This document shows, in pieces, positions 51,097 through 62,374 of a DNA stretch of 64,000 nt. The stretch's first letter is position 1, and every line of letters begins with the position of its first letter. The notes beneath the pieces are model-generated. The model did no database searches. It was not told the DNA's origin and was given only the letters and a program-made list of their open reading frames with translations. A program made the translations under genes and the position numbers. The stretch comes from Moritella sp. PE36. Lineage in GTDB: Bacteria; Pseudomonadota; Gammaproteobacteria; Enterobacterales; Moritellaceae. The DNA is taken from positions 62,001 to 126,000 of the forward strand of contig NZ_ABCQ01000006.1 in NCBI RefSeq assembly GCF_000170855.1, read 5' to 3'.

Positions 51097-52041
51097 TTAC
51101 ATCATTGGATCTTGGTCTGCGCCTTCTTTTTCGACCACGGGTGGTAACATCGTTTCACGACATACGCCTAATCGCAGTGCTAATGCACTCGCTACGTAAA
51201 TCGAAGAATAGGTACCAACCACAACACCGATTAATAGCGCCAATGCAAAACCATGGATCAGTGCGCCACCTTTCAGGAATAATGATACTAATACCATTAA
51301 TGTTGTACCAGAGGTGATTAACGTACGTGATAATGTCTGCGTTAATGATACATCCATGATCTCGACAGCATCATCAATACGCATGCGGCGGAAATTCTCA
51401 CGGATACGGTCAAATACCACGATCGTATCATTCAATGAATAACCAATAACGGTCAATAACGCCGCTAAAATAGTTAAATCGAATTCAATCTGTAATACCG
51501 AGAAGATACCTAACGTGATGATAACGTCATGCGCCAGTGCTAATACCGCGCCCGATGCTAAACGCCATTCAAAACGTACGCCAACATAAAGCAAAATACA
51601 AATTAACGCAGCAAGCAGCGCTAGACCACCTTGTTCAGCTAATTCATCACCTACATTAGGACCAACAAACTCGATACGGCGCATTTCTACACTCTTATCA
51701 TAGCCCTGTAATGCGGTAATAACTTGACTACCAAGATGCTCATTGTCCAAACCTTCACGTGGTGCAAGGCGGATCAATACATCACGGCTAGAACCAAAAT
51801 GTTGGATCACCGCATCATCAAATCCTTCCGCGGATAACAGCGGACGAATAATTTCAAGATCTGCAGGTTTATCATAACCCACTTCAATCACCGTACCACC
51901 GGTGAAATCAAGACCCCAATTGATGCCTTTGATCGCAATAGAAGATATCGATAAAATAACTAACAGCGCGGATAAAATAAACGCGGGTTTCGTCATCTTC
52001 ATAAAGTGGATCGTGCGTTTTGTTTTAATAATTTCAAACAT
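51097..52041 (-). CDS. secF: Protein translocase subunit SecF
   Basis: 314 residues, six transmembrane helices with a periplasmic loop after the first (GINWGLDFTGGTVIEVGYD, the conserved SecF motif) and the Sec_GG-type membrane core (LTVIGYSLNDTIVVFDRIREN). With SecD it uses the proton gradient to pull secreted proteins into the periplasm. 11 bases after secD in the same operon. Confidence 0.97.
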   Translation of the reverse strand: MFEIIKTKRTIHFMKMTKPAFILSALLVILSISSIAIKGINWGLDFTGGTVIEVGYDKPADLEIIRPLLSAEGFDDAVIQHFGSSRDVLIRLAPREGLDNEHLGSQVITALQGYDKSVEMRRIEFVGPNVGDELAEQGGLALLAALICILLYVGVRFEWRLASGAVLALAHDVIITLGIFSVLQIEFDLTILAALLTVIGYSLNDTIVVFDRIRENFRRMRIDDAVEIMDVSLTQTLSRTLITSGTTLMVLVSLFLKGGALIHGFALALLIGVVVGTYSSIYVASALALRLGVCRETMLPPVVEKEGADQDPMM

Positions 52042-52052
52042 AATTAATCCCC

Positions 52053-53897
52053 TTAGATTGAAAGTTTATCGATCTTTTTATTACCCCAAAGGAAGTTCAC
52101 GATCGCTCGTGTTCCTATGATGGAAGTAAACATAGAAGCAGCAATACCAATTGCTAGCGTAATAGCGAAACCTTTGATCGCACCAGTACCAACCGCAAAC
52201 AAAATGATCGCCGTTAATAGCGTCGTAATATTGGCATCAGCAATAGTTGATAACGCATTATCATAACCACAATGAATCGCTTGTTGAATGCTACGACCGT
52301 CTCTTAGCTCTTCACGAATACGTTCAAATATCAGTACGTTGGCATCAACCGCCATACCGATTGTTAATACGATACCGGCAATACCTGGCAGCGTCATTGT
52401 CGCACCCGGGATCATCGACATAATACCAATGATCATGATGATGTTGGCAGATAACGCCACATTGGCAACAAGACCAAATTTACGGTAGTAGATAGCCATG
52501 AAGATAACAATGGCGATCATGCCATAAATCATCGCAGATAAGCCGTTTTCAATATTTTGCTTACCTAGGCTAGGACCGATAGTACGTTCTTCAACGATTT
52601 GCACTGGTGCAACTAACGCACCTGCACGTAATAATAACGCCAGATTTTTAGCTTCGCTGCTACTGTCTAAGCCAGTAATACGGAAGCTACGACCTAACTG
52701 CGCTTGAATTGTCGCCACGTTAATGACTTCTTCAATTTTTTGCAGTTTCGATTTGCCATCAGCCGTTTTTTCACCCGTTGGTTTGTATTCAATGAATACT
52801 GTCGCCATTGATGTGCCGATTGCTTTTTTCGTCGCACGAGACATTTTACTGCCACCTTGCGAATCAAGATCGATATTCACCTGTGCACGACTAAACTCAT
52901 CTAAGCTCGATGTGGCACCCGTGATGTGGTTACCGGTTAAGATAACTTGTTTCTTCAGTACCACAGGACGACCGTCACGTGTGGTATATTTTTGGCTACC
53001 AGCAGGCACTCGGCTGCTATAAGGGTCCGCTTTATTATCAACTAAACGGAATTCTAACGTGGCCGTTGCGCCTAAAATTTCCTTGGCACCAGCGGTATCC
53101 TGAACACCCGGTAATTCAACCACAATGCGGTCTGCACCTTGACGCTGTACTAGCGGCTCAGCAACACCTAGTTGGTTTACACGGTTACGGATAATAGTGA
53201 TGTTTTGTTGAAGGGCATATTCTTTGATTTCGGCAAGTTTATCTTCTGACATTTTTGCCGTGAGACTAAATTGACCGTTATTTTCACTGTCAGTTAACAG
53301 TAGGTCTTGATATTTAGTTTCAATAAGTTTGATTGCTGCATCACGTGTTTCAGCATCACGAAAACGCGCCGTAACACCATTACTGTTTTTACGTATTGCG
53401 GTATAACGCAGTTTTTCTTCACGTAAATCGGTACGGAAATCTTGCAACATTTGATCTTGTGCTTTCACTAGCGCTTCTTGCATATCAACTTCTAATAAGA
53501 AGTGAACACCACCACGTAAATCAAGACCAAGTTTTAATGGTCCAGCACCAAGACTTTGTAACCAGTCAGGTGTGGCAGGGGCAAGGTTTAAAGCAACAAT
53601 GAATTTCTGACCAAGTTGTTCTTTTAAGATTTCACTAGCAAGTAACTGTTGTTCACTGTCGGTTAAACGAACCAATACTTGATTATTCTCTAATGAAACG
53701 CTTTTATAACTGATCTCTTGTTTATCAAGTTGTGCTTTCACTTTATCGAGTGTTGATACTTCAATAACAGCACCACGTGCAGCAGAAACTTGAACAGCGG
53801 GGTCTTCCCCGTATAGATTCGGTGTGGCATAGAGTAAACAAATGGCGATCGTAGCGATCACCATTAGATACTTCCACAGAGGATATTTGTTTAACAC
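52053..53897 (-). CDS. secD: Protein translocase subunit SecD
   Basis: 614 residues (E. coli 615). N-terminal helix ([34 protein letters not shown]), large periplasmic P1 domain, [17 protein letters not shown] motif and a C-terminal block of five helices ([27 protein letters not shown]). Partner of SecF and YajC with SecYEG. Located between yajC and secF. Confidence 0.98.
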   Translation of the reverse strand: MLNKYPLWKYLMVIATIAICLLYATPNLYGEDPAVQVSAARGAVIEVSTLDKVKAQLDKQEISYKSVSLENNQVLVRLTDSEQQLLASEILKEQLGQKFIVALNLAPATPDWLQSLGAGPLKLGLDLRGGVHFLLEVDMQEALVKAQDQMLQDFRTDLREEKLRYTAIRKNSNGVTARFRDAETRDAAIKLIETKYQDLLLTDSENNGQFSLTAKMSEDKLAEIKEYALQQNITIIRNRVNQLGVAEPLVQRQGADRIVVELPGVQDTAGAKEILGATATLEFRLVDNKADPYSSRVPAGSQKYTTRDGRPVVLKKQVILTGNHITGATSSLDEFSRAQVNIDLDSQGGSKMSRATKKAIGTSMATVFIEYKPTGEKTADGKSKLQKIEEVINVATIQAQLGRSFRITGLDSSSEAKNLALLLRAGALVAPVQIVEERTIGPSLGKQNIENGLSAMIYGMIAIVIFMAIYYRKFGLVANVALSANIIMIIGIMSMIPGATMTLPGIAGIVLTIGMAVDANVLIFERIREELRDGRSIQQAIHCGYDNALSTIADANITTLLTAIILFAVGTGAIKGFAITLAIGIAASMFTSIIGTRAIVNFLWGNKKIDKLSI

Positions 53898-53926
53898 AAT
53901 ATTACCTTACTGGGATACGGAAAAGA

Positions 53927-54265
53927 TTAAAGCGACTGTATGCTACCTTTTGGTAATACTGCTGCAATGTAATCACGCTTAATGGTGACGTTAGTCGCAT
54001 CAGCAATACTGATCACAACGTAATCATTACCGTCAGAAATCTTTGTGATTTTACCTACGATGCCACCAACAGTAAGTACTTCTTCACCTTTTGACAACGA
54101 TGACATTAGGTTCTTCTGTTCTTTTTGACGTTTCGCTTGTGGGCGATAGATCATGAAGTAGAAGATCACACCGAAAATACCTAACATGATCAACATTTCA
54201 TAACCACCACCAGCAGGACCAGTAACACCTTCAGCAGCAACTGCATTTGCAATGAAAAAACTCAT
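53927..54265 (-). CDS. yajC: Preprotein translocase subunit YajC
   Basis: 112 residues. One transmembrane helix (MLIMLGIFGVIFYFMIYRPQAKR, about 24-46) with a cytoplasmic domain (LSKGEEVLTVGGIVGKITKI). Accessory component of the SecDF complex. Conserved order tgt-yajC-secD-secF. Confidence 0.95.
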   Translation of the reverse strand: MSFFIANAVAAEGVTGPAGGGYEMLIMLGIFGVIFYFMIYRPQAKRQKEQKNLMSSLSKGEEVLTVGGIVGKITKISDGNDYVVISIADATNVTIKRDYIAAVLPKGSIQSL

Positions 54266-54383
54266 TTTTATTTCCCTTTATAAATTTTAATATTGATATG
54301 ATAAACCAATCACATTACATTACTACTAATGAGAAAGGTTTACCAAACTTAGATCGACAATCAGGTTCGTGTTTGCTTAATAA

Positions 54384-55535
<1,152 letters not shown>

Positions 55536-55656
55536 TCAGAGAAACAGTCTGACATTACTTCTCTCAAAAAATTCAAACAACGTACTTTATCAGTCGTTGT
55601 TTATCGTTAACAAACTAGCCGTGAATGGATAAACACCAACGCACGACTAATTGAAT

Positions 55657-56706
55657 TTATTTTTCCGTTTGCTTAGTGACAAACATCGCGTCACCATAAC
55701 TGAAGAAACGGTATTTCTCAGCAATCGCATGTTGATAAGCGGGCATCACATGATCATACCCTGCAAATGCAGATAACAGCATGATCAAGGTTGATTCGGG
55801 TAAATGGAAATTGGTGATCATGGCATCAACAAGTTGGAACTTGTAACCAGGGTAAATAAATATCTCAGTATCTTCAAAGAATGGCGCTAACGGTAAGCCC
55901 TTTGCCATTGTTGCTTGCGCTGCACTTTCTAAAGACCGTACCGACGTGGTACCAACCGCGATCACACGACCACCATTGGCCTTTGTTTCAGCAATTTTAG
56001 CCACCACCTCTTCTGATACTTCGGCATATTCTGAATGCATATGGTGATCAAGAATATTATCCACACGTACTGGCTGGAAAGTGCCCGCACCAACGTGTAG
56101 GGTAACAAACGCGGTGTTTACATCTTTCTCAGCGAGTTCTACTAACAATGCTTCATCAAAGTGTAAGCCAGCTGTTGGCGCTGCGACAGCACCCGGTTTT
56201 TCATTATAAACCGTTTGGTAACGCTCTTTATCTGAATCTTCGTCAGGGCGATCGATATAAGGTGGCAGTGGCATATGGCCAATGTCTTCTAATATTTCCA
56301 ATACATGACGTTCGTCTAAAAATTTAAGTTCAAATAACGCATCGTGACGGGCAATCATCTCGGCCTTCACGGTACCTTCTAAGATAAGTTGAGCACCTAC
56401 TTTTGGTGACTTCGAAGAACGTACATGCGCAAGTACAGAGTGATCACTGATAACACGCTCAACAAGTACTTCGATTTTACCACCGGAGGCTTTTTGACCG
56501 TACATACGCGCAGGAATAACGCGGGTATTATTGAATACCATCAAATCGCCGGCTTCAACTAAATCAAGGATGTCTGCGAATTGTTTATCAACAAGCTCAC
56601 CGCTATTACCGTTTAGTTGGAGTAGACGGCTTGAACGGCGATCCGCTTTCGGATAACGGGCAATTAACTCGTCAGGAAGACTAAAATTGAAATCTGAAAC
56701 CTGCAT
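55657..56706 (-). CDS. queA: S-adenosylmethionine:tRNA ribosyltransferase-isomerase
   Basis: 349 residues. It converts preQ1-tRNA to epoxyqueuosine-tRNA using the ribosyl part of SAM. N-terminal [26 protein letters not shown], then [14 protein letters not shown] and [11 protein letters not shown] motifs are all present. First gene of the queA-tgt-yajC-secD-secF group, with 133 bases to tgt. Confidence 0.97.
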   Translation of the reverse strand: MQVSDFNFSLPDELIARYPKADRRSSRLLQLNGNSGELVDKQFADILDLVEAGDLMVFNNTRVIPARMYGQKASGGKIEVLVERVISDHSVLAHVRSSKSPKVGAQLILEGTVKAEMIARHDALFELKFLDERHVLEILEDIGHMPLPPYIDRPDEDSDKERYQTVYNEKPGAVAAPTAGLHFDEALLVELAEKDVNTAFVTLHVGAGTFQPVRVDNILDHHMHSEYAEVSEEVVAKIAETKANGGRVIAVGTTSVRSLESAAQATMAKGLPLAPFFEDTEIFIYPGYKFQLVDAMITNFHLPESTLIMLLSAFAGYDHVMPAYQHAIAEKYRFFSYGDAMFVTKQTEK

Positions 56707-56816
56707 GAAGGTACCTTAAAATCGAACTTAAAATTGAAATAGTCCGCTAGTCTAGTTATCAAGTCGCAGAAGATCAAGTTAAGAACACCACAGCTTCAAA
56801 CATCAAATTGAATACT

Positions 56817-56852
56817 TATAAAAAACGCGCTAAAGTAGCGCGTTTTTTATAA
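56817..56852. terminator. Bidirectional terminator between the lateral flagellar operon and queA
   Basis: Arms AAAAACGCGCT and AGCGCGTTTTT with a 5-base loop (about 56821-56847), flanked by A and T runs. It is expected to end the flagellar transcript on the minus strand, 14 bases after the PilZ gene stop. Confidence 0.85.
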
Positions 56853-56861
56853 CAAATTCAT

Positions 56862-57284
56862 TCACCTTTTAACAAAGTCAGTAACATTACTCGTTGTTAC
56901 ATCGCCTCTAAATGCTTTACGGCTGTAAAGTTTTAACAAAGGTAAAATTCGGCTGGCTTCATGCTCACTCCAAGCTACACCGTAAAAAATAAGTTTGTTA
57001 CCAATATCAAAGCGATGTTTTTCAGTACAGAGAATACGCTCTCCATTCGGCCAACGAATTACAAACTTACGCGCTAATTTACGTCCTGATTTACGTGAAA
57101 CAACAAAACCCACACCACCAATACTAATATCTTTAGCGACTGCTTTAGCCCAAAAGAAATCCATAAACAAAAAACGTCGATAAATTTTTATTGGCACGCC
57201 TTTAGTTTGATAGATAAGTGGAATAGATTTTGATTCAAATTTCCAACGATAAAATTTACGATTCGGTTCAATCTCCATGATCAC
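56862..57284 (-). CDS. PilZ-domain protein at the end of the lateral flagellar operon
   Basis: 140 residues. PilZ c-di-GMP motifs: RKFYR (RxxxR, about 8-12) and DISIGGVGFV (D-x-S-x-x-G, about 52-61). A single PilZ-like domain with a basic, aromatic body. The start overlaps the motB-like stop by 4 bases (ATGA), so it is part of the operon. Its product may couple c-di-GMP to the lateral flagellar motor, as YcgR does for other flagella. That role is inference from context. Confidence 0.8.
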   Translation of the reverse strand: MIMEIEPNRKFYRWKFESKSIPLIYQTKGVPIKIYRRFLFMDFFWAKAVAKDISIGGVGFVVSRKSGRKLARKFVIRWPNGERILCTEKHRFDIGNKLIFYGVAWSEHEASRILPLLKLYSRKAFRGDVTTSNVTDFVKR

Positions 57285-58285
57285 TTACCTACGTTATCAA
57301 ACAAGACTTTTGATCTTAATACTGGTCTATTATATTCAGCTCTATCAACCGCGTTATCAATAGCATTATCCGGTTTATCTCGATTAAATAACGACTTAAT
57401 GGCTTCCTCTGCGTCTTCGGTCAGCAACAATAACTCGATCCGGCGGTTAACACTCGATTTAGGATTCGCAGCATCAATAGGCATCGTATCTGACATAGCG
57501 ACGACTTGTGCAACCCGCTCTCTCGGCATACCGCCAATCTGTAGCATTTGCCTTGCTTGCAGCGCCCGTTGGCTAGACAGCTCCCAGTTAGTAAATGCCG
57601 CATTATGAAACTTAGAGCGATCTGTATGCCCAGAGATCATTAACTTATTCTCAATAGGAATAAAAACGGGCGCTAATGAACGTAAGACATCCTGAAAAAA
57701 TGGTGTCATCTGAGCACTACCACGGCGGAACATTTTATGTTTAGCGTTATCATGTAATAGAATTCGCAAACCTTGTGGCACCACTTCAATGTCAATATTT
57801 TCAGCGGCACCAATCGAATCAGTAATAGCCTCTAATTTAGAGGCTAATAATGCTAATTGGTCTGGAGAAGTTAACTGCCCTTTCAGCAATGAATTCATCA
57901 TTGGCTTATCACCGTAACCACTATCTCCTTCATCATCTGCAGTACGCTGATTTAAAGAACGAGCCGTTTTTTTAGATACTGAATGTTTTGTTAAATCTGG
58001 CTGATGTTTACTGTCTAATACAGATAAATCAGCGCCAATACTTGTCGGCAAAGGATTCCCACTAAAATCGAATGGATTACTTTCACTCTCAAATAATGAA
58101 TAATTACGTATATTTTCAGAAAATTCCTTACGTTCATCGGCGTCTGAAACAGCGAGGATCCACAGCACCATAAAAAAAGCCATCAAAGCTAACATGAAAT
58201 CAGCAAATGCGACTTTCCAAGCACCGCCGCCTTTTGATTTACCACGACTTCTTCTTTTACGCTTAATAATAATACTTTCTGACAT
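57281..58285 (-). CDS. lafU: Lateral flagellar motor protein LafU (MotB-like)
   Basis: 334 residues. One transmembrane helix with the proton-/ion-carrying Asp29 in AFADFMLALMAFFMVLWIL, a linker, then an OmpA-like peptidoglycan-binding domain (LMISGHTDRSKFHN; RALQARQMLQIGG; NRRIELLLLTE). Stator partner of LafT. Overlaps lafT by one base. Long basic N-terminus (IIIKRKRRSRGKSKGGG). Confidence 0.93.
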   Translation of the reverse strand: MSESIIIKRKRRSRGKSKGGGAWKVAFADFMLALMAFFMVLWILAVSDADERKEFSENIRNYSLFESESNPFDFSGNPLPTSIGADLSVLDSKHQPDLTKHSVSKKTARSLNQRTADDEGDSGYGDKPMMNSLLKGQLTSPDQLALLASKLEAITDSIGAAENIDIEVVPQGLRILLHDNAKHKMFRRGSAQMTPFFQDVLRSLAPVFIPIENKLMISGHTDRSKFHNAAFTNWELSSQRALQARQMLQIGGMPRERVAQVVAMSDTMPIDAANPKSSVNRRIELLLLTEDAEEAIKSLFNRDKPDNAIDNAVDRAEYNRPVLRSKVLFDNVGK

Positions 58286-59142
58286 TAGCTTGCCTTAGCG
58301 TTAAGCCACTGTTCCATTTCAACAAATGTTGGCTTAATTTCTCGATCTATCAACTTGCGTCCAGAATCAACAGATAGCACTGGTGATTTACCTGAAATAT
58401 GTGCCACCATCATCGTTTTGACGCAAGTTAATAGCAGTAATTGATTATGTACTCGTGCAGCAAGTGATTCACCAATCGGTTCAAATAAGCAGTAGCAGAA
58501 AAAAATACCAAGGAAAGTCCCGACTAAAGCGGCACCAACGTGCAAACCAATCATCATTAATGGTCCGTCTAGCGAAGACATAGTAATAATAATACCCATT
58601 ACAGCCGCTAAAATACCAAATCCTGGCATAGCTTCACCAGTAGTATGCAAGGCTTCAGATGGTTTTAATAAATCATCTTCAAGCGCTTCAATCTCACTTT
58701 CTAACACATGTTCTAATTCATGAGACGACATTTTACCCATTGACATCATACGAAAGTTGTCAGTAATAAAATGCATTAACAGACGATCAGAATGGATGTG
58801 TTCGTATTGTAAAAATAATGAACTGGTTTCCCAGTTTTCAATGTGTTCATCAATCGACTTTAATCCTTTATTGCGAACCATTTCCATCAGCGTATGCATC
58901 ACCAACAGTAATTCTTTCATTACTTCGCCGCGATCGGCTTCTTTTTTAAAAGATGCAAAGAACTGATTTTTTAATTCAACCAATACATACTTAGGATTTG
59001 CGATTAACATTGAACCGATACCAGCACCTAGAATAATCATCAATTCAGCTGGTTGCCACATAACAGCAAGTTTTCCTCCTGCGAGGATAAAACCACCGAA
59101 AACACAGAGGAGGATGACCCCCAGACCTACAAATTTTTGCAT
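58285..59142 (-). CDS. lafT: Lateral flagellar motor protein LafT (MotA-like)
   Basis: 285 residues with four transmembrane helices (LGVILLCVFGGFILAGG; AELMIILGAGIGSMLIANP; GFGILAAVMGIIITMSS; GAALVGTFLGIFFCYCLFEPI), the MotA pattern. Forms the stator channel with LafU. Motor cation cannot be stated from sequence with certainty, though lateral flagella are usually proton-driven. Eight bases after lafS. Confidence 0.93.
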   Translation of the reverse strand: MQKFVGLGVILLCVFGGFILAGGKLAVMWQPAELMIILGAGIGSMLIANPKYVLVELKNQFFASFKKEADRGEVMKELLLVMHTLMEMVRNKGLKSIDEHIENWETSSLFLQYEHIHSDRLLMHFITDNFRMMSMGKMSSHELEHVLESEIEALEDDLLKPSEALHTTGEAMPGFGILAAVMGIIITMSSLDGPLMMIGLHVGAALVGTFLGIFFCYCLFEPIGESLAARVHNQLLLLTCVKTMMVAHISGKSPVLSVDSGRKLIDREIKPTFVEMEQWLNAKAS

Positions 59143-59150
59143 AACAAGCC

Positions 59151-59867
59151 TTACAATAAATTGGTTAAATGAGAATGGAGCTTCTTAAGCGCCAATTGAT
59201 GTAACTGACACACTCTAGATTCGGTGATCTTAAGGGTAAGGGATATTTCTTTCATATTAAGTTCATATTGATAATATAAGGTCAGTAATAATTGATCTCT
59301 TTGATCGAGTAAAGACAGTGTTTGCTTCAGGCTACGCTTAATATCAAATTTTTGAATATCTGAGTTTTCATCTGTAATATCAGTACCTGCTTGCAGTAAC
59401 TCATCGAGGCTCTGCATCTCTTCAGATACACTATCAAAGATCATATCTTGCAGCTGCTCAGCATCTATCTCTAAAAATGCCATTAATTCTTTTTCATTCG
59501 CTTCCCGGCCTAACGTACGAGATAAAGTACGTCTCGCATGATTTAATGAATGGCCTTGTTGACGCGCTTGACGTGGGCGCCAATCCTGCCGCCTTAGTTC
59601 GTCTAGTATCTCACCTCGTATACGCTGAAAAGCGTAGCTTTCAAATCCATAATCTGGCTCACTGCCATAACGGCGAATAGCTTCGAGTAAACCCATTGTC
59701 CCTATCTGAACAAGATCCTCATAGGATTGCAACGTACCGATCTGGCTACGTAAATGCGTCACAGCTCGCTTGACTAAATGCATATATTTAATCAATAACG
59801 CATTTTCATCTACCACTGATGCCCTAGCATTAAAAGAACTGTTGTCCCAAGCAACCGAGTTTGTCAC
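59151..59867 (-). CDS. lafS: Lateral flagellar sigma factor LafS (sigma-28/FliA-like)
   Basis: 238 residues, FliA-type sigma-28 with region 2 (YEDLVQIGTMGLLEAIRRYG; FESYAFQRIRGEILDELR), region 3 and region 4 (LTLYYQYELNMKEISLTLKITESRVCQLHQLAL). It would direct transcription of late lateral flagellar genes such as lafA. Located between fliL-like and motA-like genes, as in Vibrio and Aeromonas laf clusters. Confidence 0.93.
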   Translation of the reverse strand: MTNSVAWDNSSFNARASVVDENALLIKYMHLVKRAVTHLRSQIGTLQSYEDLVQIGTMGLLEAIRRYGSEPDYGFESYAFQRIRGEILDELRRQDWRPRQARQQGHSLNHARRTLSRTLGREANEKELMAFLEIDAEQLQDMIFDSVSEEMQSLDELLQAGTDITDENSDIQKFDIKRSLKQTLSLLDQRDQLLLTLYYQYELNMKEISLTLKITESRVCQLHQLALKKLHSHLTNLL

Positions 59868-59876
59868 AGCAAGCTC

Positions 59877-60326
59877 CTATTGAACGACCAGTTTGGTAAT
59901 CAGCACACCATCAATGATGCCATTCATTTCATACCGCATGAGTTCTTCATCTAGGCCTGATAACATCTCTATTTGTAATTGTTCTATATTTTTCAAATTT
60001 TTACGGATCGTGTCATAACTGCGTTGACTGAGGTTTTGGACAAAAGAATTACGGATCACCGGCATGTAATAATTAATCCCCTCAATAGACGCTTCTAATT
60101 TAGTCTCTAAAGTAACCTCCATCATGACATAGTAAATTGTGCGTTCACTTTCAACACTCACCACCATTTTATCAAGCGGTATATAAAACGGTCGGGTTGA
60201 TTTTGAGACGTCTGGCGTTTGCATTAATGCTTCAATCTGCGCTTTAATCTGCACCTGATATTTAAAACCTAAAAAGCCCATTGCTGCGATAATAACTAAC
60301 CCAATAATTAATATTTTGCCTTTCAT
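59877..60326 (-). CDS. lafF: FliL-like lateral flagellar protein LafF
   Basis: 149 residues. N-terminal transmembrane helix (ILIIGLVIIAAMGFLGFKY) and a periplasmic FliL domain (FYIPLDKMVVSVESERTIYYVMMEVTLE; short C-terminus ITKLVVQ). FliL proteins surround the stator and stabilise it. Ten bases upstream of lafS. Confidence 0.85.
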   Translation of the reverse strand: MKGKILIIGLVIIAAMGFLGFKYQVQIKAQIEALMQTPDVSKSTRPFYIPLDKMVVSVESERTIYYVMMEVTLETKLEASIEGINYYMPVIRNSFVQNLSQRSYDTIRKNLKNIEQLQIEMLSGLDEELMRYEMNGIIDGVLITKLVVQ

Positions 60327-60355
60327 ATATGTATTAAAACCTTAAATTTTTAAAA

Positions 60356-61465
60356 TCACACCAGAGTATTAAATAAGCCGCGCTGCTCGATAGGCAAAAG
60401 AGTTACATTTTCTGTTTGTTCCTCAGAAGAAGAGAGTGCGACATTATGTTCACTTTCCTTAAATTCTGTCTCTCCAGAGCCGCCACCCACATTAACATCG
60501 ACCCCGGCACCAAACTGATTAGAAAGCTCACTTCGGAGCTGCTGTAATGATGCCTGTAGTGCATCTCTAATCGCACTGTTACTGGTATTAATCATCACCG
60601 TCAAGCGGTCTCCGTCCATGCGAACAGATAAATCTAAACGTCCAAGATCAGGTGGATCCAAACGTATATTAGCTTGCTTTATGTTCTGATGAACTTGCAT
60701 TTCAATACGATCTTGTAGCACATTAAATAACTGCTTAGACCATGCATTTTGCTGATTCTCCATTTTGACGGCAGACCACTCATGTCTTCCTTGGGTCGCT
60801 TGGGTCATCAGGCGTTCAGGGGAGTTAATATCGGCTATTTGCTGCTCGATACGCAGGCTCGCAACATCAACGGGCTTTTTATCGTTAAGATTCGCGCTTG
60901 TTAACTTATCCAGCAATACGAGTGTCGATAATTTTTGCGTCGTGTTCATCACCTTCATTTCTGGGCTGAACATCTCGCCAGACGCTAATTTGGTCACATT
61001 AGCCTTTACTGCATCAGCCACATTCGTACCTCTAGATTGTGTTTGATGCCGAACAGCTTGTAACAGCGAGATTGACGGTGATTGTTCATGACTAAGTTCA
61101 ACATGATTAACAGAGAGTCTTACCGACGCGGAGTTACTCTCTGACTGTGTCGTATGTTCAGCAAGTAGCGACGTAGGGGCAACAGAGGCAATCGCCACAG
61201 TCTTCGTTGTTGCGGTATCTGTGGTATTCGCTTCTGGTGCTAAAAAATGAGCAAAATCACTGTCTTTACTTTGATCTCGATGGGCTAGATTGTCCTGATG
61301 CTCTGGGCTAACAAAATCAATACTATCTTGCTCTTCAGCATCAATACTATGACCACCTTGCTTATCCGCCTCTTTAGCTTGCAGAGGTTGCGGTTTGATG
61401 GCATTCGTAGAAGTATTATATTGAGCGCCTGCATGACTGGCTGTTGTCGTGTTCATTGCAATCAT
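60356..61465 (-). CDS. lafE: Flagellar hook-length control protein LafE (FliK-like)
   Basis: 369 residues. A polar, low-complexity N-terminal half and a conserved C-terminal Flg_hook domain (WSKQLFNVLQDRIEMQVHQ; ANIRLDPPDLGRLDLSVRMDGDRLTVMI; RDALQASLQQLRSEL; about 240-330). It sets hook length and switches export to filament substrates. Overlaps lafD by 4 bases (ATGA). Confidence 0.9.
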   Translation of the reverse strand: MIAMNTTTASHAGAQYNTSTNAIKPQPLQAKEADKQGGHSIDAEEQDSIDFVSPEHQDNLAHRDQSKDSDFAHFLAPEANTTDTATTKTVAIASVAPTSLLAEHTTQSESNSASVRLSVNHVELSHEQSPSISLLQAVRHQTQSRGTNVADAVKANVTKLASGEMFSPEMKVMNTTQKLSTLVLLDKLTSANLNDKKPVDVASLRIEQQIADINSPERLMTQATQGRHEWSAVKMENQQNAWSKQLFNVLQDRIEMQVHQNIKQANIRLDPPDLGRLDLSVRMDGDRLTVMINTSNSAIRDALQASLQQLRSELSNQFGAGVDVNVGGGSGETEFKESEHNVALSSSEEQTENVTLLPIEQRGLFNTLV

Positions 61466-61797
61466 ATTTCTAGTTCCTGATAAGCCATAATACCTTCTTT
61501 ATTTTTGGTATGGTTTGCCATTACACCAGCGAGATGCGCTTGTTGCTGTTTGCATAGCTCTAGCACTTTAGAATGGCTGCTTTTTAAGGCTGTGAGCTCT
61601 CTATGTAATTGTAACTTTAGCGCTGGTTTTAAATTCAATAACGAGAGTAAGGTGGCAACTTCATTATCTAACTTAACCACCTCGTTAACGTTAATATTTT
61701 CATTACTTGCTTTTACAACGCGGCAAAAATGAACATGTAAAATAATAATTTTCTGCTGTAATGATTTTATATCTAACACGCTTATCACCTTAGTCAA
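61462..61797 (-). CDS. lafD: FliT-like lateral flagellar protein LafD
   Basis: 111 residues, mostly helical (KLDNEVATLLSLLNLKPALKLQLHRELTALKSSHSK), no signal peptide. Weak sequence signal; the call rests on position between lafC and lafE and on size, matching FliT-type export chaperones for the filament cap. Preceded by a 167-base gap with two hairpins. Confidence 0.65.
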   Translation of the reverse strand: MTKVISVLDIKSLQQKIIILHVHFCRVVKASNENINVNEVVKLDNEVATLLSLLNLKPALKLQLHRELTALKSSHSKVLELCKQQQAHLAGVMANHTKNKEGIMAYQELEI

Positions 61798-61897
61798 TAC
61801 GGCCTAATGAAATATCATGCAAACTACAGGCCAACCGTTAACGCTTTGTTATTGAAGGGAAATAAAATAGAGCAAGGAAACTTAACTTCCGCTCAAC

Positions 61898-61943
61898 TTC
61901 CGCCAGCGGAAATAATAATACCGGGATCCCCAGCATTATTATT
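61898..61943. repeat. Two adjacent hairpins between lafC and lafD
   Basis: TTCCGC/GCGGAA (61898-61903, 61906-61911) and AATAATAAT/ATTATTATT (61911-61919, 61935-61943); the loop of the second contains the self-complementary GGGATCCC. They fall in an otherwise compact operon and lack a T-tract. Confidence 0.6.
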
Positions 61944-61964
61944 GGCTACATGAGCGCGCTAAAA

Positions 61965-62357
61965 CTAAGCTGCATCTCGGCCTATATTGGCCCAACCTTC
62001 TTTCAAGTTTTCCATCACATTAACCACAGTACTGAGTTCTTCAACATCATTACTGATGCTGATGTTATAGAGTGTATTTGCACAGTACTCATATAAGTGA
62101 TGAAGATTAGCCGCTACTTCGCCACCCTCTTCCATATCAAGTGCCGCATCTAAACCCGATACAATATCTAAACATTTACTGATAGATTTACCTTTATGCT
62201 CATATCGACGACCTAAAATATGACCTTCTGCACGTGCTATTTCATCTAATAACCCGTCAATTAACATCACCACTAATTTGTGGGGATCGGCCGTGGCAGC
62301 CTGTGCTTCGGTATTGGTTTCCTGGTAGGCATCATAACCCAGATCAAATTCGTTCAT
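61965..62357 (-). CDS. lafC: Flagellin export chaperone LafC (FliS-like)
   Basis: 130 residues. FliS helical bundle: YDAYQETNTEAQAATADPHKLVVMLIDGLLDEI, then KSISKCLDIVSGLDAALDMEEGGEVAANLHHLYEYC. Binds flagellin C-termini to prevent premature assembly. Immediately after lafB (17 bases). Confidence 0.93.
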   Translation of the reverse strand: MNEFDLGYDAYQETNTEAQAATADPHKLVVMLIDGLLDEIARAEGHILGRRYEHKGKSISKCLDIVSGLDAALDMEEGGEVAANLHHLYEYCANTLYNISISNDVEELSTVVNVMENLKEGWANIGRDAA

Positions 62358-62374
62358 GTTTCTATCCTAATTGA

